Positions 18,279 through 28,264 are shown, counted from the stretch's first letter. The stretch: 62,594 nucleotides of DNA from Promethearchaeota archaeon Loki_b31 (GCA_005222975.1 NJBI01000012.1:1-62594); one strand, 5' to 3'. The notes: generated by a model not told the origin, from the letters alone. Numbers and translations: made by a program.

Positions 18279-19829
18279 ATGTTGGAAAAAAAAAGTTTAA
18301 TAGTAATAGGGGCAGGTGCGACAGGTTTGAGTGCTGCTATAATATGGGCACTTAATCATGATACTAAAGCGCATCCAGTTCTTCTTATTGAAAAAGAACC
18401 TAAGGTTGGCGGATTTGTTACGTCATATGAAAGAGAAGGGTTTGTATTTGATACGTGTCAAATGTTACCAAATATTTCTGAAATTCTTGAATATCTGGGC
18501 GTTGAGATTGAGCTTAAAAAGTTTAAAGGCTATTACATGAGAATATTTGTTGTCAATCCTGAGACAAAAGAGATTAAAGTGCTTGAGTTACCAACAGGGG
18601 TGGACAAATTTAAACAGAATCTAATTGAAAAATATCCAAATAATGCAGAACAAATTACTAAATTTATAGACCATGCACGTGCGATGTATTTAGAACTATT
18701 TAATTTAAAGGTTGAACCTACTTTTTTCGAAATTTTAAAGTTGTTATTTACTTGTCCAAAAATCATTAAAAATGCTTCAAAAACATTTAAAGAATATTTT
18801 GGAAAGTTTAGAATCACTGAGCCAGAAGTGATTGAAATTTTTAATGTATTTGCTGATTTTAGTGCTCTACCAGCAGAACAAGTTACAGCTTTAGTTCCCC
18901 TAGCAGCAATGAATTCATTATTGGATGGTGCCTATCGAACGAAATTAGGTTTTATTGACTTTTCTAACAAACTCCAAGAAAGATTTTTGAGTTTAGGAGG
19001 TGAACTTAAGCTAAGTAGTGAAGTTGAGAATATTTTAGTAGAAAACAATCAGGTCAAAGGTGTGCGTCTTAAAGGAGGAGAAGAAACCTACGCAGATTAT
19101 GTAATTACCACCGTAGACACAATGTTAGCTATGAAAAAATTAGTTGGGTTAGGAAAAATTCGCAAGGCAAATAAAAAATATGCCGATAAAATTGAGTCCA
19201 TAAAAATGTCTACATCTTCGTTTAATGTAAGCTTGGGATTAGATGATAAACTTGACCTAGCTACTTTAGGTATGGATTGTGGTTATAATGTCATTACTAC
19301 AGGAGGAGATACATATGACAGATTATTCGACGCATACGAGAAAGGAGAGATCGGTTTTTCTGAAAAAAGATTTCATATCGGAGTAATTTGTCCTTCACTT
19401 ACTACAGGAGGGCAACCGAATATCACGATCCGAGTAACACCTATGGCTCTCGCAGATTGGAGAGAATTACGGGAAAGCAATAAAGATGAATATGAAAAAA
19501 GAAAAGAAAAATGGGGCAATTTTTTTATAGGCATTGTTGAGAAATATCTTATTCCAGATCTCAGGAAACATATTCTTATTACAGATATTTCTACACCAGC
19601 AACTTACGCTCGTTATTCTAATTCTCCTACGGGTTCTATCTTTGATATGGCGCCCACTACAAATAATTTTGGTCGTACTCGTTTAAAGATAAGAACTCCA
19701 ATCAAGGGTTTATTCCAACCGAAATTTGTACACGGAGTGTTTGGTTCTTTATTAGGTGGTATGCAGGCAGTAGATATGATACTTAACAGAAAAATAATGA
19801 ATGGTAACGCTCGTTTAAAACTCAATTAA
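18279..19829 (+). CDS. CrtI-type FAD-dependent oxidoreductase (phytoene desaturase-like)
   Basis: 516 aa. The N-terminal FAD-binding motif VIGAGATGLSAA (residues about 9-20) is followed by IEKEPKVGG. The C-terminal portion has the FAD-contacting region GVFGSLLGGMQAVDMIL. This layout matches the phytoene desaturase/carotenoid isomerase/retinol saturase superfamily, which desaturates or saturates polyisoprenoid chains. In archaea, related enzymes also include geranylgeranyl-lipid modifying relatives, so the substrate may be an isoprenoid rather than a carotenoid. An ATG ten bases upstream is in another frame. Confidence 0.82.
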   Translation: MLEKKSLIVIGAGATGLSAAIIWALNHDTKAHPVLLIEKEPKVGGFVTSYEREGFVFDTCQMLPNISEILEYLGVEIELKKFKGYYMRIFVVNPETKEIKVLELPTGVDKFKQNLIEKYPNNAEQITKFIDHARAMYLELFNLKVEPTFFEILKLLFTCPKIIKNASKTFKEYFGKFRITEPEVIEIFNVFADFSALPAEQVTALVPLAAMNSLLDGAYRTKLGFIDFSNKLQERFLSLGGELKLSSEVENILVENNQVKGVRLKGGEETYADYVITTVDTMLAMKKLVGLGKIRKANKKYADKIESIKMSTSSFNVSLGLDDKLDLATLGMDCGYNVITTGGDTYDRLFDAYEKGEIGFSEKRFHIGVICPSLTTGGQPNITIRVTPMALADWRELRESNKDEYEKRKEKWGNFFIGIVEKYLIPDLRKHILITDISTPATYARYSNSPTGSIFDMAPTTNNFGRTRLKIRTPIKGLFQPKFVHGVFGSLLGGMQAVDMILNRKIMNGNARLKLN

Positions 19830-19877
19830 AAGGATTATTTTTTTTTATTTCTATTTCTTTTTAAGATTTTTACATAT

Positions 19878-21509
19878 TTAATTACCGAAATACTTATTTA
19901 CAAAATCTTTTCGAAATTGTTCTGGATCTTCTCCTTTCTTTAAGACATATTTTTCACATTTCCTATACACTTCGAGCATATCATCATATAATTTTTTATA
20001 CTTATTATTCGGTTGTATTATATAATTATCTTGGATTTTTAGAAAGCGATTTACTAATTCAGTCCAATTAATCCTCTCATTTATAGAATCATAATAGGAT
20101 TTAGCGCTTCTAAGTGCTGCACCTAATGCTGCGGAATTAGTAATTTCAAATTGGTAAATCTTAGTATTAAATATATTTGATGCGATTTGTAATATTTCTT
20201 TATTAGCAGATGCTCCTCCAGTGGCATAAATCTCTTCTGTTTGCTCTTGGATCCACTCGGAATGCAGTCTCATTGACAGAAATTGGGCTTCTATGATTCC
20301 TCGGACATTGCCTTGTATATCATTATCGTCAAAACCAAATCGATAAACATTCGGCTCTAAAACTAAGGGTACTATTTCAGGCAAGAAATATGGTAACATA
20401 ATTTTACCAAAATTCCCTGGGGGCGTTTTTCTTAGGATTTCACCAAATTCGTCCCAATTTAGATTGAATTTATCTTTAATAGCTTCTCTTGCTAAAGACC
20501 CATTTTTAAAACAGATTAAACTCATAAAATCTCCTGTAGGCGCTCTAAAAACATGTCCTTCTCCCAACATATCAAATGATAAGTTTTTCATAAAACTAAA
20601 ATAAGTATCACTTGTACCTAAGCTAATTGCGGCTTTGCCCTTCTCTGTAAGACCAACACCGATTAAACTATTAGGATTATCTCCTGACCATGCAACTAGG
20701 ATGGTTTCTGGAGAAAACCCAAATCTTTCCACAAAAAAAGGAGATATTTTCCCTATAACATCATAAGAGTTAGTAAGGACCGGTAATTTTTGTCTCAAAT
20801 CTGGAGCAGTAGCATCTAAAGCCTTATCGTCCCACTTTTTAGTTCTAATGTTCATTAAATTCATACCCGCTCCATCTCCATGGTCGATTGGTGAACTTTT
20901 ACCTAGCAATATTGAAGAAAGAAAAGAGCTTACCAGATGAATCGTTGAAGTTTGAATATAATCATCGTAATTTTGTTCGTAAAATTTTCTAATTTGCGGA
21001 CCAGAAAATCTCTCAAAAGTATTTGAACCAGTTATACTTATTGTAGGTTCTAAACCGCCTAATTTAAGGCGAATCTCTTCGCATTGCTTGGTTGTGCTTG
21101 AATCCATCCAGATTGGACTAGTTTCTCTTGTAAAGACTTTCTGTAATTGATTTACTAAAGATTTTTCAGAATCTAAATTTTTTAGAGTTGTTTCGAAAGA
21201 ATTGTTTAAATAGACCGTTCCATGTTGCTGACCTGAACCAGATATCCCTTTTATTTCGTTCAAAGGTAAGTTTATTTGAACAAGCGCTTTAAATAATAAT
21301 TCTAAAGCTTCTACCCACATTAATGGATTCGAGTGAACAACTTTACCGCCATTTGAACTAAGAACGCCATTTTGGGTATTGTAATGTGGTAGTTCTTCGT
21401 CAAAATTAATACTATACCTAATGATAACTTCATTTTTTCTCAAATTTATGAGAACGGCCGTTAAACTTTGAGTTGAACAATCTAAACCGAGAAAATAATC
21501 CATATTCAT
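19878..21509 (-). CDS. FGGY-family carbohydrate kinase (xylulokinase-like)
   Basis: 543 aa. The N-terminal ATPase motif FLGLDCSTQSLTAVL and the sugar-site segment GISGSGQQHGTVYL are typical of xylulokinase. SPIWMDSSTTKQCEEI and, in the C-terminal half, AWSGDNPNSLIGVGL and IYATGGASANKEILQ complete the FGGY fold. It should phosphorylate a pentulose such as D-xylulose at the expense of ATP. It stands alone between unrelated genes. Homologues of this longer type exist in eukaryotes as well as bacteria. Confidence 0.88.
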   Translation of the reverse strand: MNMDYFLGLDCSTQSLTAVLINLRKNEVIIRYSINFDEELPHYNTQNGVLSSNGGKVVHSNPLMWVEALELLFKALVQINLPLNEIKGISGSGQQHGTVYLNNSFETTLKNLDSEKSLVNQLQKVFTRETSPIWMDSSTTKQCEEIRLKLGGLEPTISITGSNTFERFSGPQIRKFYEQNYDDYIQTSTIHLVSSFLSSILLGKSSPIDHGDGAGMNLMNIRTKKWDDKALDATAPDLRQKLPVLTNSYDVIGKISPFFVERFGFSPETILVAWSGDNPNSLIGVGLTEKGKAAISLGTSDTYFSFMKNLSFDMLGEGHVFRAPTGDFMSLICFKNGSLAREAIKDKFNLNWDEFGEILRKTPPGNFGKIMLPYFLPEIVPLVLEPNVYRFGFDDNDIQGNVRGIIEAQFLSMRLHSEWIQEQTEEIYATGGASANKEILQIASNIFNTKIYQFEITNSAALGAALRSAKSYYDSINERINWTELVNRFLKIQDNYIIQPNNKYKKLYDDMLEVYRKCEKYVLKKGEDPEQFRKDFVNKYFGN

Positions 21510-21843
21510 ATTTTTTTTTAAAATTATGTTTATCTTGATAGTGATAATATTAGTAGTTATACATGTCTATGTATTTGAGAGTTTTGATAAAAAAATTTTT
21601 AAAATTATTAATTTGGTAATAATATACTAGATATTTGATTATTTTAACAATACCAATTTTCAAATTATTATACAAATATAATACATATCGACCAAAATCG
21701 CTTTTTTTCGAAAATTTAAAATAAAAAATAAAAATTTAAATACTAAAAAGCAAAAAAATAATTAACTTAATATCACAAATAATAAATAAAATAGATCATT
21801 TTAGTAAAATATTAAATATATTTAGAAGAGGTTGAAAATTATA
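21510..21843. other. AT-rich intergenic region without a gene
   Basis: Divergent gap between the sugar kinase and the Lrp-type regulator. It consists of A/T runs with no open frame or hairpin I would defend. A TATA-like run (about 21811-21821) and GAGGT (21828-21832) serve the downstream regulator. Confidence 0.5.
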
Positions 21844-22263
21844 TTGGACGCAATCGATGAAAAAATATTAGAAGAATTGAAGGAAAATAGTAGAATATCA
21901 TTTAAAGCCATTTCTGAGCGAGTAGGAAAAACAGAAGCTACGGTTCGAAGGCGGGTTAATAAGTTAAAGGAGGATGGCATAATAAAAAGTTTTACTATAG
22001 AATATAGTACCAATTCTAAACCACAAACTAGAGCCACTGTTAAAATTGAACCTGATTTTAAGGAGATGAAAAATATAATGAAAGAATTAAAAGCAATTGA
22101 AGAGATTACAGATATTTGGCGCTTAAGTGGAAATTGTGGTCTTTTTATAAAAGTGGAGATACCTACTATTGAACAGTTTAACCCTTTAATTGAAGAAAAA
22201 ATATCTGTAATCAAAGGAGTTAAAATAATGGAGACTTGTTTTATAACAGATATTATAAAATAA
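21844..22263 (+). CDS. Lrp/AsnC-family transcriptional regulator
   Basis: About 139 aa. The N-terminal HTH (LDAIDEKILEELKENSR, then TEATVRRRVNKLKEDGII) is typical of Lrp/AsnC. A C-terminal RAM ligand-binding domain (about 60-139) ends in the usual beta strand. I start at TTG 21844, which gives the usual short N-terminus and has GAGGT 11 nt upstream; TTG 21832 lies inside that site. Such proteins sense amino acids and often regulate themselves. Confidence 0.87.
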   Translation: MDAIDEKILEELKENSRISFKAISERVGKTEATVRRRVNKLKEDGIIKSFTIEYSTNSKPQTRATVKIEPDFKEMKNIMKELKAIEEITDIWRLSGNCGLFIKVEIPTIEQFNPLIEEKISVIKGVKIMETCFITDIIK

Positions 22264-22357
22264 ATGAAATCAGTTCTTTCAGATGTATATGTTTTTGTAA
22301 TAGTTTTTAACAAGAATGCGGCATGCGCTAACTATTGAATTGTAATTACCGTCTTAT

Positions 22358-23152
22358 TTAACGCTCTACTCTTATCTTGTTTAAAAATGTAAGAATTTCT
22401 TTTTTTGTTGTGTGTTTATATAGAGTAATTTCTCCATTACAAGCTATACAATAAGTTCCATAAGGATGGACGCCATTTTGTTGAGCCTCTCTACAATTTT
22501 TTAATTTAATTGCATTCAACGATTCGTTCTTCGTATTAAATTCTTTTTCTAATTCATCAACTAGATCAACTATATAAGGGCATTGGTCGGAGTATAAAAA
22601 ATGTACTCCTTTACGATATTCTTCTACTTTTTTATCTGAAATGGGATAAAACTTTGGTTTAGGCGCTTTATCATTAAAAATAATGGCAAATAATCCGAAA
22701 TAAGGTTTTATTTCATCCACTTTTTCGAATCCATTATTTAAATATATCTTCGTTTTTGGTAGCCAGCCTCCTTTATCTGCTGACATGCCTACTACTCCAT
22801 GCATTCCAGCTTTTTTTGCATCTTTAATGCTCTCTTGCAGAAGATTTGAACCATAACCTTTTTTTTTATGCTTTCCAACTACCCATAGACAATGAATGAC
22901 CATCCAACCATTAGCTTGGATCCCTCGCCAATTATATTCACCTGGAATGTATTCTATCATACCCCGAGAAGTTTCTTTATTGCCTTCCTTTACTATAAGT
23001 AATTTATATTTTAATCCTTCTTTAAAACGCTCTTTTATCCATTTGACTTTATTTTGATAACCAACTAATTTTTTTTTTGTTTTTTTACAAAATAACTCTA
23101 ACTCATCAATATTTTCTTCGTTAATATCTATTATTTTAGCTATATTTTTCAC
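22358..23152 (-). CDS. GNAT-family N-acetyltransferase with YoaP-like C-terminal domain
   Basis: 264 aa. Residues about 1-150 form a GNAT domain with the acetyl-CoA loop HKKKGYGSNLLQE (motif A) and the motif B strand/helix YLNNGFEKV. A second part (about 165-264) contains FLYSDQCPYIVDLVDELE, a thioredoxin-like strand/Cys/helix start, and CREAQQNG. This two-part layout matches GNAT proteins with a YoaP-type tail. The substrate is unknown. It lies 44 bp downstream of the trmO-like gene on the same strand and may share its transcript. Confidence 0.8.
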   Translation of the reverse strand: MKNIAKIIDINEENIDELELFCKKTKKKLVGYQNKVKWIKERFKEGLKYKLLIVKEGNKETSRGMIEYIPGEYNWRGIQANGWMVIHCLWVVGKHKKKGYGSNLLQESIKDAKKAGMHGVVGMSADKGGWLPKTKIYLNNGFEKVDEIKPYFGLFAIIFNDKAPKPKFYPISDKKVEEYRKGVHFLYSDQCPYIVDLVDELEKEFNTKNESLNAIKLKNCREAQQNGVHPYGTYCIACNGEITLYKHTTKKEILTFLNKIRVER

Positions 23153-23196
23153 CTCTTTTTTTTCTATATTTTATAAAAAAAAATAGAAATATAGGT

Positions 23197-23709
23197 TTAT
23201 GTTTCTTCCTCGAAAAATCCTTGTTTTTGCCACCAAATAATCCCATCTTCTAAGTATTCAGGCCAATCCTTTAACCATGGTGCGATATGACAATCCCGGA
23301 CACGATCGCATATCGGGAAGTATGCCTTTAAGTCAAAAACGGGAGTTCCATTAAACGCGTCGATTCCCTCAATTTTAATTATCCCTTTCTTATTATCTAC
23401 ATCTAAAATACCACATGTAGTTAATCCCATTGGATTTGGTCGATATTCCGCTCTTGTGGCAAAGATCCCTGTGGTTGGTGCGCCTTCCGCATATGGAACA
23501 TCAATTGCCCAATCATCAACATTTCTATACTCTTCTTTATCCATTTCGTGCGCCCACCAAAAAATCATAACATGACTGAATTTATCTAATTCTTTTAAGG
23601 CCGATCGATACGGTTCTAGAACATCTATGAAATAATTAGCTTCTATTGGGTCATCTCCTTCAATTCTTACATAGCCAACCGGTTTAATTTTATATTCTTT
23701 TTCTTTCAT
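23197..23709 (-). CDS. trmO: TrmO/TsaA-family tRNA m6t6A37 methyltransferase
   Basis: 170 aa. The signature stretch GIFATRAEYRPNPMGLT and the N-terminal PVGYVRIEGDD are diagnostic of the TsaA/TrmO family, a SAM-dependent beta-barrel enzyme. E. coli TrmO N6-methylates t6A at position 37 of tRNA-Thr (and methylates related substrates in other lineages). DAFNGTPVFDLKAYFP is also conserved. Length is close to archaeal homologues. Activity on tRNA in this organism is inferred from the family. Confidence 0.85.
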   Translation of the reverse strand: MKEKEYKIKPVGYVRIEGDDPIEANYFIDVLEPYRSALKELDKFSHVMIFWWAHEMDKEEYRNVDDWAIDVPYAEGAPTTGIFATRAEYRPNPMGLTTCGILDVDNKKGIIKIEGIDAFNGTPVFDLKAYFPICDRVRDCHIAPWLKDWPEYLEDGIIWWQKQGFFEEET

Positions 23710-23857
23710 ACAAATTTACCATTTTTAGTTAGTAAGAAATATTAACTGTACATAGTATTTAAATTTCTAGGATTATGTTCATTTTTTTTAGGCAGATTTT
23801 TAAAGGTTAATATCTTATCTATAATTAAGCTTAAACAATTCATATTGAACGAAAAAA

Positions 23858-24382
23858 ATGGAACCAATTATCACAGAAGAGAAAATATTCAATCTTCTTG
23901 GATGTATTTATTATGGAAATCCATTCCATTTTGCGCCTCCATGGAGCTATGAAAATGAGATAGGACTCTTATGGAAAAGATATATGAATCTTGCAAAAAC
24001 ATATAAGAATTTCCTAAATAAAAATAATGTAAATCCAAATATCGGATATGAAGTCCATATTGAACCTAAGGAATTTCAGGATACTAAGAATTTTTATATT
24101 TTTGTAGGAATTGAGGTATTTTCGTTCGAATTCGTACCATTAGAGATGATTATTAAGAAACTTCCAAAAACGAAGTATTTAAATTTCACTACTAAAGCAG
24201 ATGATTTTAAGACTTGTGGTAATATTTATAGTGAATGGTTGCCGAGTTCGGAATATGAACAATCTTATCCTTATATAATTGAAGCTTATGAACATCCTAG
24301 ATATAAGGGTCTCACGGATAAAGAATCTGAGATTGATTGGTATATACCTATAAAAAAAAGGAATGAAAGTGATAATGAATGA
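23858..24382 (+). CDS. GyrI-like / AraC effector-binding domain protein
   Basis: 174 aa matching the small-molecule binding fold found in GyrI, SOUL-related and transcription-activator effector domains: IGYEVHIEPKE, then a strand with FYIFVGIEVFSFE and the terminal acidic IDWYIPI typical of the fold's last strand. Its last four bases overlap the next gene (ATGA), an ArsR-type HTH protein. The two very likely work together, with this protein as the ligand sensor. The ligand is unknown. Confidence 0.8.
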   Translation: MEPIITEEKIFNLLGCIYYGNPFHFAPPWSYENEIGLLWKRYMNLAKTYKNFLNKNNVNPNIGYEVHIEPKEFQDTKNFYIFVGIEVFSFEFVPLEMIIKKLPKTKYLNFTTKADDFKTCGNIYSEWLPSSEYEQSYPYIIEAYEHPRYKGLTDKESEIDWYIPIKKRNESDNE

Positions 24383-24765
24383 ATTCTGAAAACCAGTATG
24401 ACGATTTAATCGATTGTATTGAAGAATCTTTTAAAGAGATTGTCACGATTGCAAAATCATTAGGAAATGAAAAAAGACTAAAAATACTAATTTTTTTACT
24501 AAAGAGAACTCATTCGTTTGGTGCATTAATGAATAAAATAAAGTTAAAAAAAACAGCGTTGTCAAATCATCTATCGCATCTAATAAATGCTAAACTGATA
24601 GAAAAGGTTGATTTTGGCGTTTATAGTATTACTGGAGATGGTATTGGGTTTATGGAAGCTATTGAAAGGGCTTATCATCAATCTCCAAGTAGAGAAAAAA
24701 AAAGATTTGAAGCCTTACAAACAAGAGCGATTTCTAATTCCTTTTTAAATAGATATAGTCGATGA
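24379..24765 (+). CDS. ArsR-type winged-helix transcriptional regulator
   Basis: 128 aa. The winged HTH at about 25-95 includes LGNEKRLKILIFLL, the recognition-helix region KTALSNHLSHLINAKLIEK and a wing. No cysteine metal site is present, so it is not a metal sensor of the classical type. It is translationally coupled to the GyrI-like gene, an arrangement that separates into two proteins what some regulators carry in one chain. The C-terminus is basic. Confidence 0.85.
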   Translation: MNSENQYDDLIDCIEESFKEIVTIAKSLGNEKRLKILIFLLKRTHSFGALMNKIKLKKTALSNHLSHLINAKLIEKVDFGVYSITGDGIGFMEAIERAYHQSPSREKKRFEALQTRAISNSFLNRYSR

Positions 24766-24885
24766 GAGCAATTGAAAACTCCATGAAATTATTATTAATA
24801 AGATTAGAATTTTTAAAAGATAAACCGTTAAGTAATAAACATTATTTCCATTATTTTATTAATATCTAAAAAGTTGGAATCTAAA

Positions 24886-25371
24886 ATGGTTATTAAGAAG
24901 GGCGATATAATTAAAGTAGAATACGAAGGGCGATTAGAAGATCGAACGATATTTGATAGTACTGAACTTCAAGGAGGAAAACCAATGAAGTTTGAAGTTG
25001 GTGTTGGTTTATTAATTCGAGGTTTTGATAACGCGGTTATGGGTAAATATGTTGGAGATGAATTTACTATTACTTTAAAAGCTTCTGAAGCTTATGGTGA
25101 GGTCGATCCACAATTAATTCAAACTATTTCAACAGATCAACTTCCAAAAGATATTGATCCTGAACCGGGGATGATGTTGAACGCATTTGATGCTAACGGG
25201 GCACAATCTGTGGTCTGGATTAAGGAGGTCGATGGCGAGTTTGTAACGCTTGATATGAACCATCCAATGGCAGGAAAAACGCTAATCTTTAAAATTAAAA
25301 TTCTAGAAACAGGTTGCAAACCAGATCCACCTGACACGCATGAATGTGGGTGTGGGTGTGAGCACACTTAA
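24886..25371 (+). CDS. slyD: FKBP-type peptidyl-prolyl isomerase, SlyD-like
   Basis: 161 aa from ATG 24886 (a TTG lies 12 bases upstream). KGDIIKVEYEGRLED, GFDNAVMGKYVGDEF and EAYGE mark the FKBP fold with an inserted chaperone (IF) domain in the middle. The C-terminal tail HECGCGCEHT is Cys/His-rich, as in SlyD proteins that bind nickel and other metals. It catalyses proline isomerisation and assists folding; the tail suggests metal delivery or storage. It acts in the cytoplasm. Confidence 0.88.
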   Translation: MVIKKGDIIKVEYEGRLEDRTIFDSTELQGGKPMKFEVGVGLLIRGFDNAVMGKYVGDEFTITLKASEAYGEVDPQLIQTISTDQLPKDIDPEPGMMLNAFDANGAQSVVWIKEVDGEFVTLDMNHPMAGKTLIFKIKILETGCKPDPPDTHECGCGCEHT

Positions 25372-25560
25372 AAAGAACAAAATTATATCACATTTTTATT
25401 ATTTATCGAAAAAAATAATTTTAACTAATTTTTGCTTTTATTAATAGTTCCATGCAAAGAAATTAAAAATAATCTTTCTCTTCTTAAAAATCAATAAACA
25501 ATTTTATTTGTTTTAGATAATTTTTACTATTAATAAATTTGCCCTCACTAGTAATGAAAG

Positions 25561-26883
25561 ATGAGCTATAAATTTACAAAAGAGGAATTAGAAGAACTTT
25601 TAATTGATTATAATAAAGTCGCTTTAAAAGAGCAAAAACTTGATCTTCCCTCTAAAGTCTGTATCTGGGACGAAACATTGAGAGATGGAGAACAAAGTCC
25701 TACCGTTTATCTTACCTTAGACGAAAAAATCCATTTAACAAAATTGATGGACGAGATAGGAGTTAAATTAATCGCAGTTGGGTTTCCAGCAGTCTCAAAA
25801 ACCGAAAAGAAGATCGTTAAAGCAATAGTAAATGAAAATTGTAAACATGCTACTATCCTTGGAATTGCTCGTCCAAAGAAGGAAGATATTAATGCATGTA
25901 TCGATGTAGATCTTAAAGAAATCGTTATTTTCATGCCAATTTCTCCAATTTTTAGGAAAACTTTAAAGCAAACACCTGAACAGCAACTAGAGATGATCGA
26001 AGAAGCCATTCATTACGCGAAAGACAACGGATTTAAAGTCAATTGGGTTTCAGAAGATGGCACTAGATGCGATTTTAATCATTTGGTAAATGTTTTCAAA
26101 ACAGCAATAGAAGCCGGGGCAGAAAGGATCGTTCTTGGAGACACAGTAGGCGTTTTAACACCGTGTTCTACTTCGTATTTGATTAAGCGAATAAAAAATG
26201 AAGTTATAAAACCACTAAAGAAAGGAATTCCAATGGGTATTCACACGCACAACGATTTTGGCTTAGCGGTTGCTAATACTATTACAGGCGTATTTGAGGG
26301 ATGCACTTATCCACATACATGTATAAATGGTTACGGCGAAAGAGCAGGAAATGCCGCTTTAGAAGAGGTTGCTACGAATCTTGAACGGATAGGTATTAAA
26401 ACAGGTATAGATTTGACAAAATTACCAGAATTAAGTGAAATTTGCGAGAAATACTTTTGCCAACCATTAGCCTTAAACAAGGCTATAGTTGGTGAACACG
26501 CTTTTAGTCACGAAAGCGGACTTCACATTGCTGCAATTTTAGCACACCCATTAACGTATGAACCAATCAACCCCCATATAGTAGGTAGAAGAAGGAAATT
26601 CTATTTAGGAAAATTCTCAGGGTCTAAATCAATCCTAAATGCACTACAACAAAAAATTAAGGTTTTAGATTTAGATATTCCAGAAGAAATTATTAAACGA
26701 ATTGTTTTAGAAGTGAAAAAGAAACACGAGGAGACTTCTAAAAAGGAATTAAGAAAGTCGTTTAAGATAATAAAGCAAGAATTAGAGAAAGTTACAAAAG
26801 GAGTGGGGGATAAAGAGTTCTTCGAAATTGTAAATAAATACGCTCAACCATACGTTCCTGACGAATTTAAGCCAAAAATATAG
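25561..26883 (+). CDS. Isopropylmalate/homocitrate/citrate synthase-family enzyme
   Basis: 440 aa of the HMGL-like TIM-barrel family. DETLRDGEQSP begins at D37, and the metal-binding HTH is at H228-T-H230 in GIHTHNDFGLAVANT, followed by NGYGERAGNA. The regulatory C-terminal LeuA dimer domain seems absent, although an accessory helical domain (about 330-440) is present. It condenses acetyl-CoA with a 2-oxo acid. 2-Isopropylmalate synthase, homocitrate synthase, citramalate synthase and Re-citrate synthase are all possible. A KARI gene lies 13 kb away. Confidence 0.85.
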   Translation: MSYKFTKEELEELLIDYNKVALKEQKLDLPSKVCIWDETLRDGEQSPTVYLTLDEKIHLTKLMDEIGVKLIAVGFPAVSKTEKKIVKAIVNENCKHATILGIARPKKEDINACIDVDLKEIVIFMPISPIFRKTLKQTPEQQLEMIEEAIHYAKDNGFKVNWVSEDGTRCDFNHLVNVFKTAIEAGAERIVLGDTVGVLTPCSTSYLIKRIKNEVIKPLKKGIPMGIHTHNDFGLAVANTITGVFEGCTYPHTCINGYGERAGNAALEEVATNLERIGIKTGIDLTKLPELSEICEKYFCQPLALNKAIVGEHAFSHESGLHIAAILAHPLTYEPINPHIVGRRRKFYLGKFSGSKSILNALQQKIKVLDLDIPEEIIKRIVLEVKKKHEETSKKELRKSFKIIKQELEKVTKGVGDKEFFEIVNKYAQPYVPDEFKPKI

Positions 26884-26914
26884 AATTTAATGAATATAAA
26901 CCTTACTTTGTATT

Positions 26915-28264
26915 TTATAGTTGTTTATCAATTTCTTCAATTTTGTTTTTAGTTGCCTTCAAATCATTCTTCAGTTGGCTAGCCCGTTTTTCGTAAGATT
27001 TCTTATCCATTTGTCCGGCTTTATATTTCTTTTCTACAAAATCAAGTAAGTTTCGAACAGAATTAAGTTTACTTTCTAGTCCCTTCTTTTCGGCTAATAA
27101 ATCTTTCTTTTTAACTTTCTTTTTAGTTTTTGGTTTTGGAGCAGGCTTTAATTTATCGGAGACATCGAGTCTTGGCAGTCCAATAAAATATTCGTCCTCA
27201 TTTTGGTCTAAACTTTCAGGTCTTTTGGGTAGATCGGTTAGGGGTTCATTTGAGGCTATTAATTCGTCTAAAGCATCACTTGTTGTTTTTTCAATTTTAT
27301 TAGATGAGGGTTCATTCAATTCTGTAATCGCGGTTTCCGAAGAAGTAGCGGTTCTAATTAGTTTGTCGATTGTAGTCTTTATTGTATCAATTTGATTTTG
27401 AAAAATCTTTAGCAAATCGATTAATTCACTTTTTTTTGATATTTTCATAGAAAAATTGATATCTACATTTTTCCTTTCAGTTATTGCAGAACTAATTGGT
27501 GGCGCTTGGTAATCCATTGTTTGTGTTGTAGATGTTATCTCTTGAGGAGCAATCTCGGGGATAGCACCACTCGAATGCAATTCCATTCTATAATCTGAAA
27601 CTAACCATGAAAAAATATTAAACGCTAAATTTGGATGCTCATCGTTACCGAAACCCCCTCCAACTCTGTCTCTAAACAATTCATAACTTCCTATGGCACA
27701 TACCCTTCCTTTATCGGGTTCAGCAACACAAACTAAGGGAGTAGAAAAAGGTTCTGAGGTTTCGTTTGAGGATACAATAGAAATCGAACTACCTACTAAC
27801 GAAAGCGAACATCCAGATCTAAAGCACAAAGAACTAATACTATTTGTAATTGGATGTGGTGGAATAAAGGCTGTAACTATAGGCATATTTTCCAAGCCTA
27901 AATTATAAGTTTTATCTAGTACTTGATCGTTTTCAAATATTATTCCATATGTTTGACTTAATTCGCTTAAGTTACTATTTCTTCCTCTATCGCCCCCTGC
28001 ATGAGACAGCATCAATAACCCACCCCCATCTTCTCTAACCCAACTGCTAATTTCAGTTATTTCCATCGAAGAGATTTTTGCAAAATCTGGGCAAACAAAC
28101 ACTAAAATATCAAAAGATTTTAAAGAATTTCGGGTAATCGGCGCTTCTAAGAAATTATAACAAACATAATCGTTCGCATTTAAAAAGTCTCGTAATTCCG
28201 TTAGATTCTCGTCCAACTTTCCACGCGGCTTGTGGGCCACATCAAACGCTATATTATATGGCAT
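26915..28264 (-). CDS. IFT52-like GATase-fold (GIFT) domain protein with C-terminal coiled coil
   Basis: 449 aa. Residues about 1-225 form a Rossmann-like GATase/ThuA-type domain resembling the N-terminal domain of eukaryotic IFT52: FDILVFVCPDFAKIS, EDGGGLLMLSHAGGD, NSNLSELSQTYGIIFEN and a later RVCAIGSYELF. No catalytic cysteine or histidine pair is apparent. A variable linker with a small helix (about 280-310) follows, then a lysine-rich coiled coil (about 370-449) with QMDKKSYEKR, resembling SHOCT-like tails. The resemblance to IFT52 is by eye. The protein is predicted cytoplasmic and may be a scaffold. Confidence 0.7.
   Translation of the reverse strand: MPYNIAFDVAHKPRGKLDENLTELRDFLNANDYVCYNFLEAPITRNSLKSFDILVFVCPDFAKISSMEITEISSWVREDGGGLLMLSHAGGDRGRNSNLSELSQTYGIIFENDQVLDKTYNLGLENMPIVTAFIPPHPITNSISSLCFRSGCSLSLVGSSISIVSSNETSEPFSTPLVCVAEPDKGRVCAIGSYELFRDRVGGGFGNDEHPNLAFNIFSWLVSDYRMELHSSGAIPEIAPQEITSTTQTMDYQAPPISSAITERKNVDINFSMKISKKSELIDLLKIFQNQIDTIKTTIDKLIRTATSSETAITELNEPSSNKIEKTTSDALDELIASNEPLTDLPKRPESLDQNEDEYFIGLPRLDVSDKLKPAPKPKTKKKVKKKDLLAEKKGLESKLNSVRNLLDFVEKKYKAGQMDKKSYEKRASQLKNDLKATKNKIEEIDKQL

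Noticed and set aside
18269..18300. Alternative ATG ten bases before the CrtI-like start
   Set aside because: It is in a different frame and does not lead into the FAD motif.
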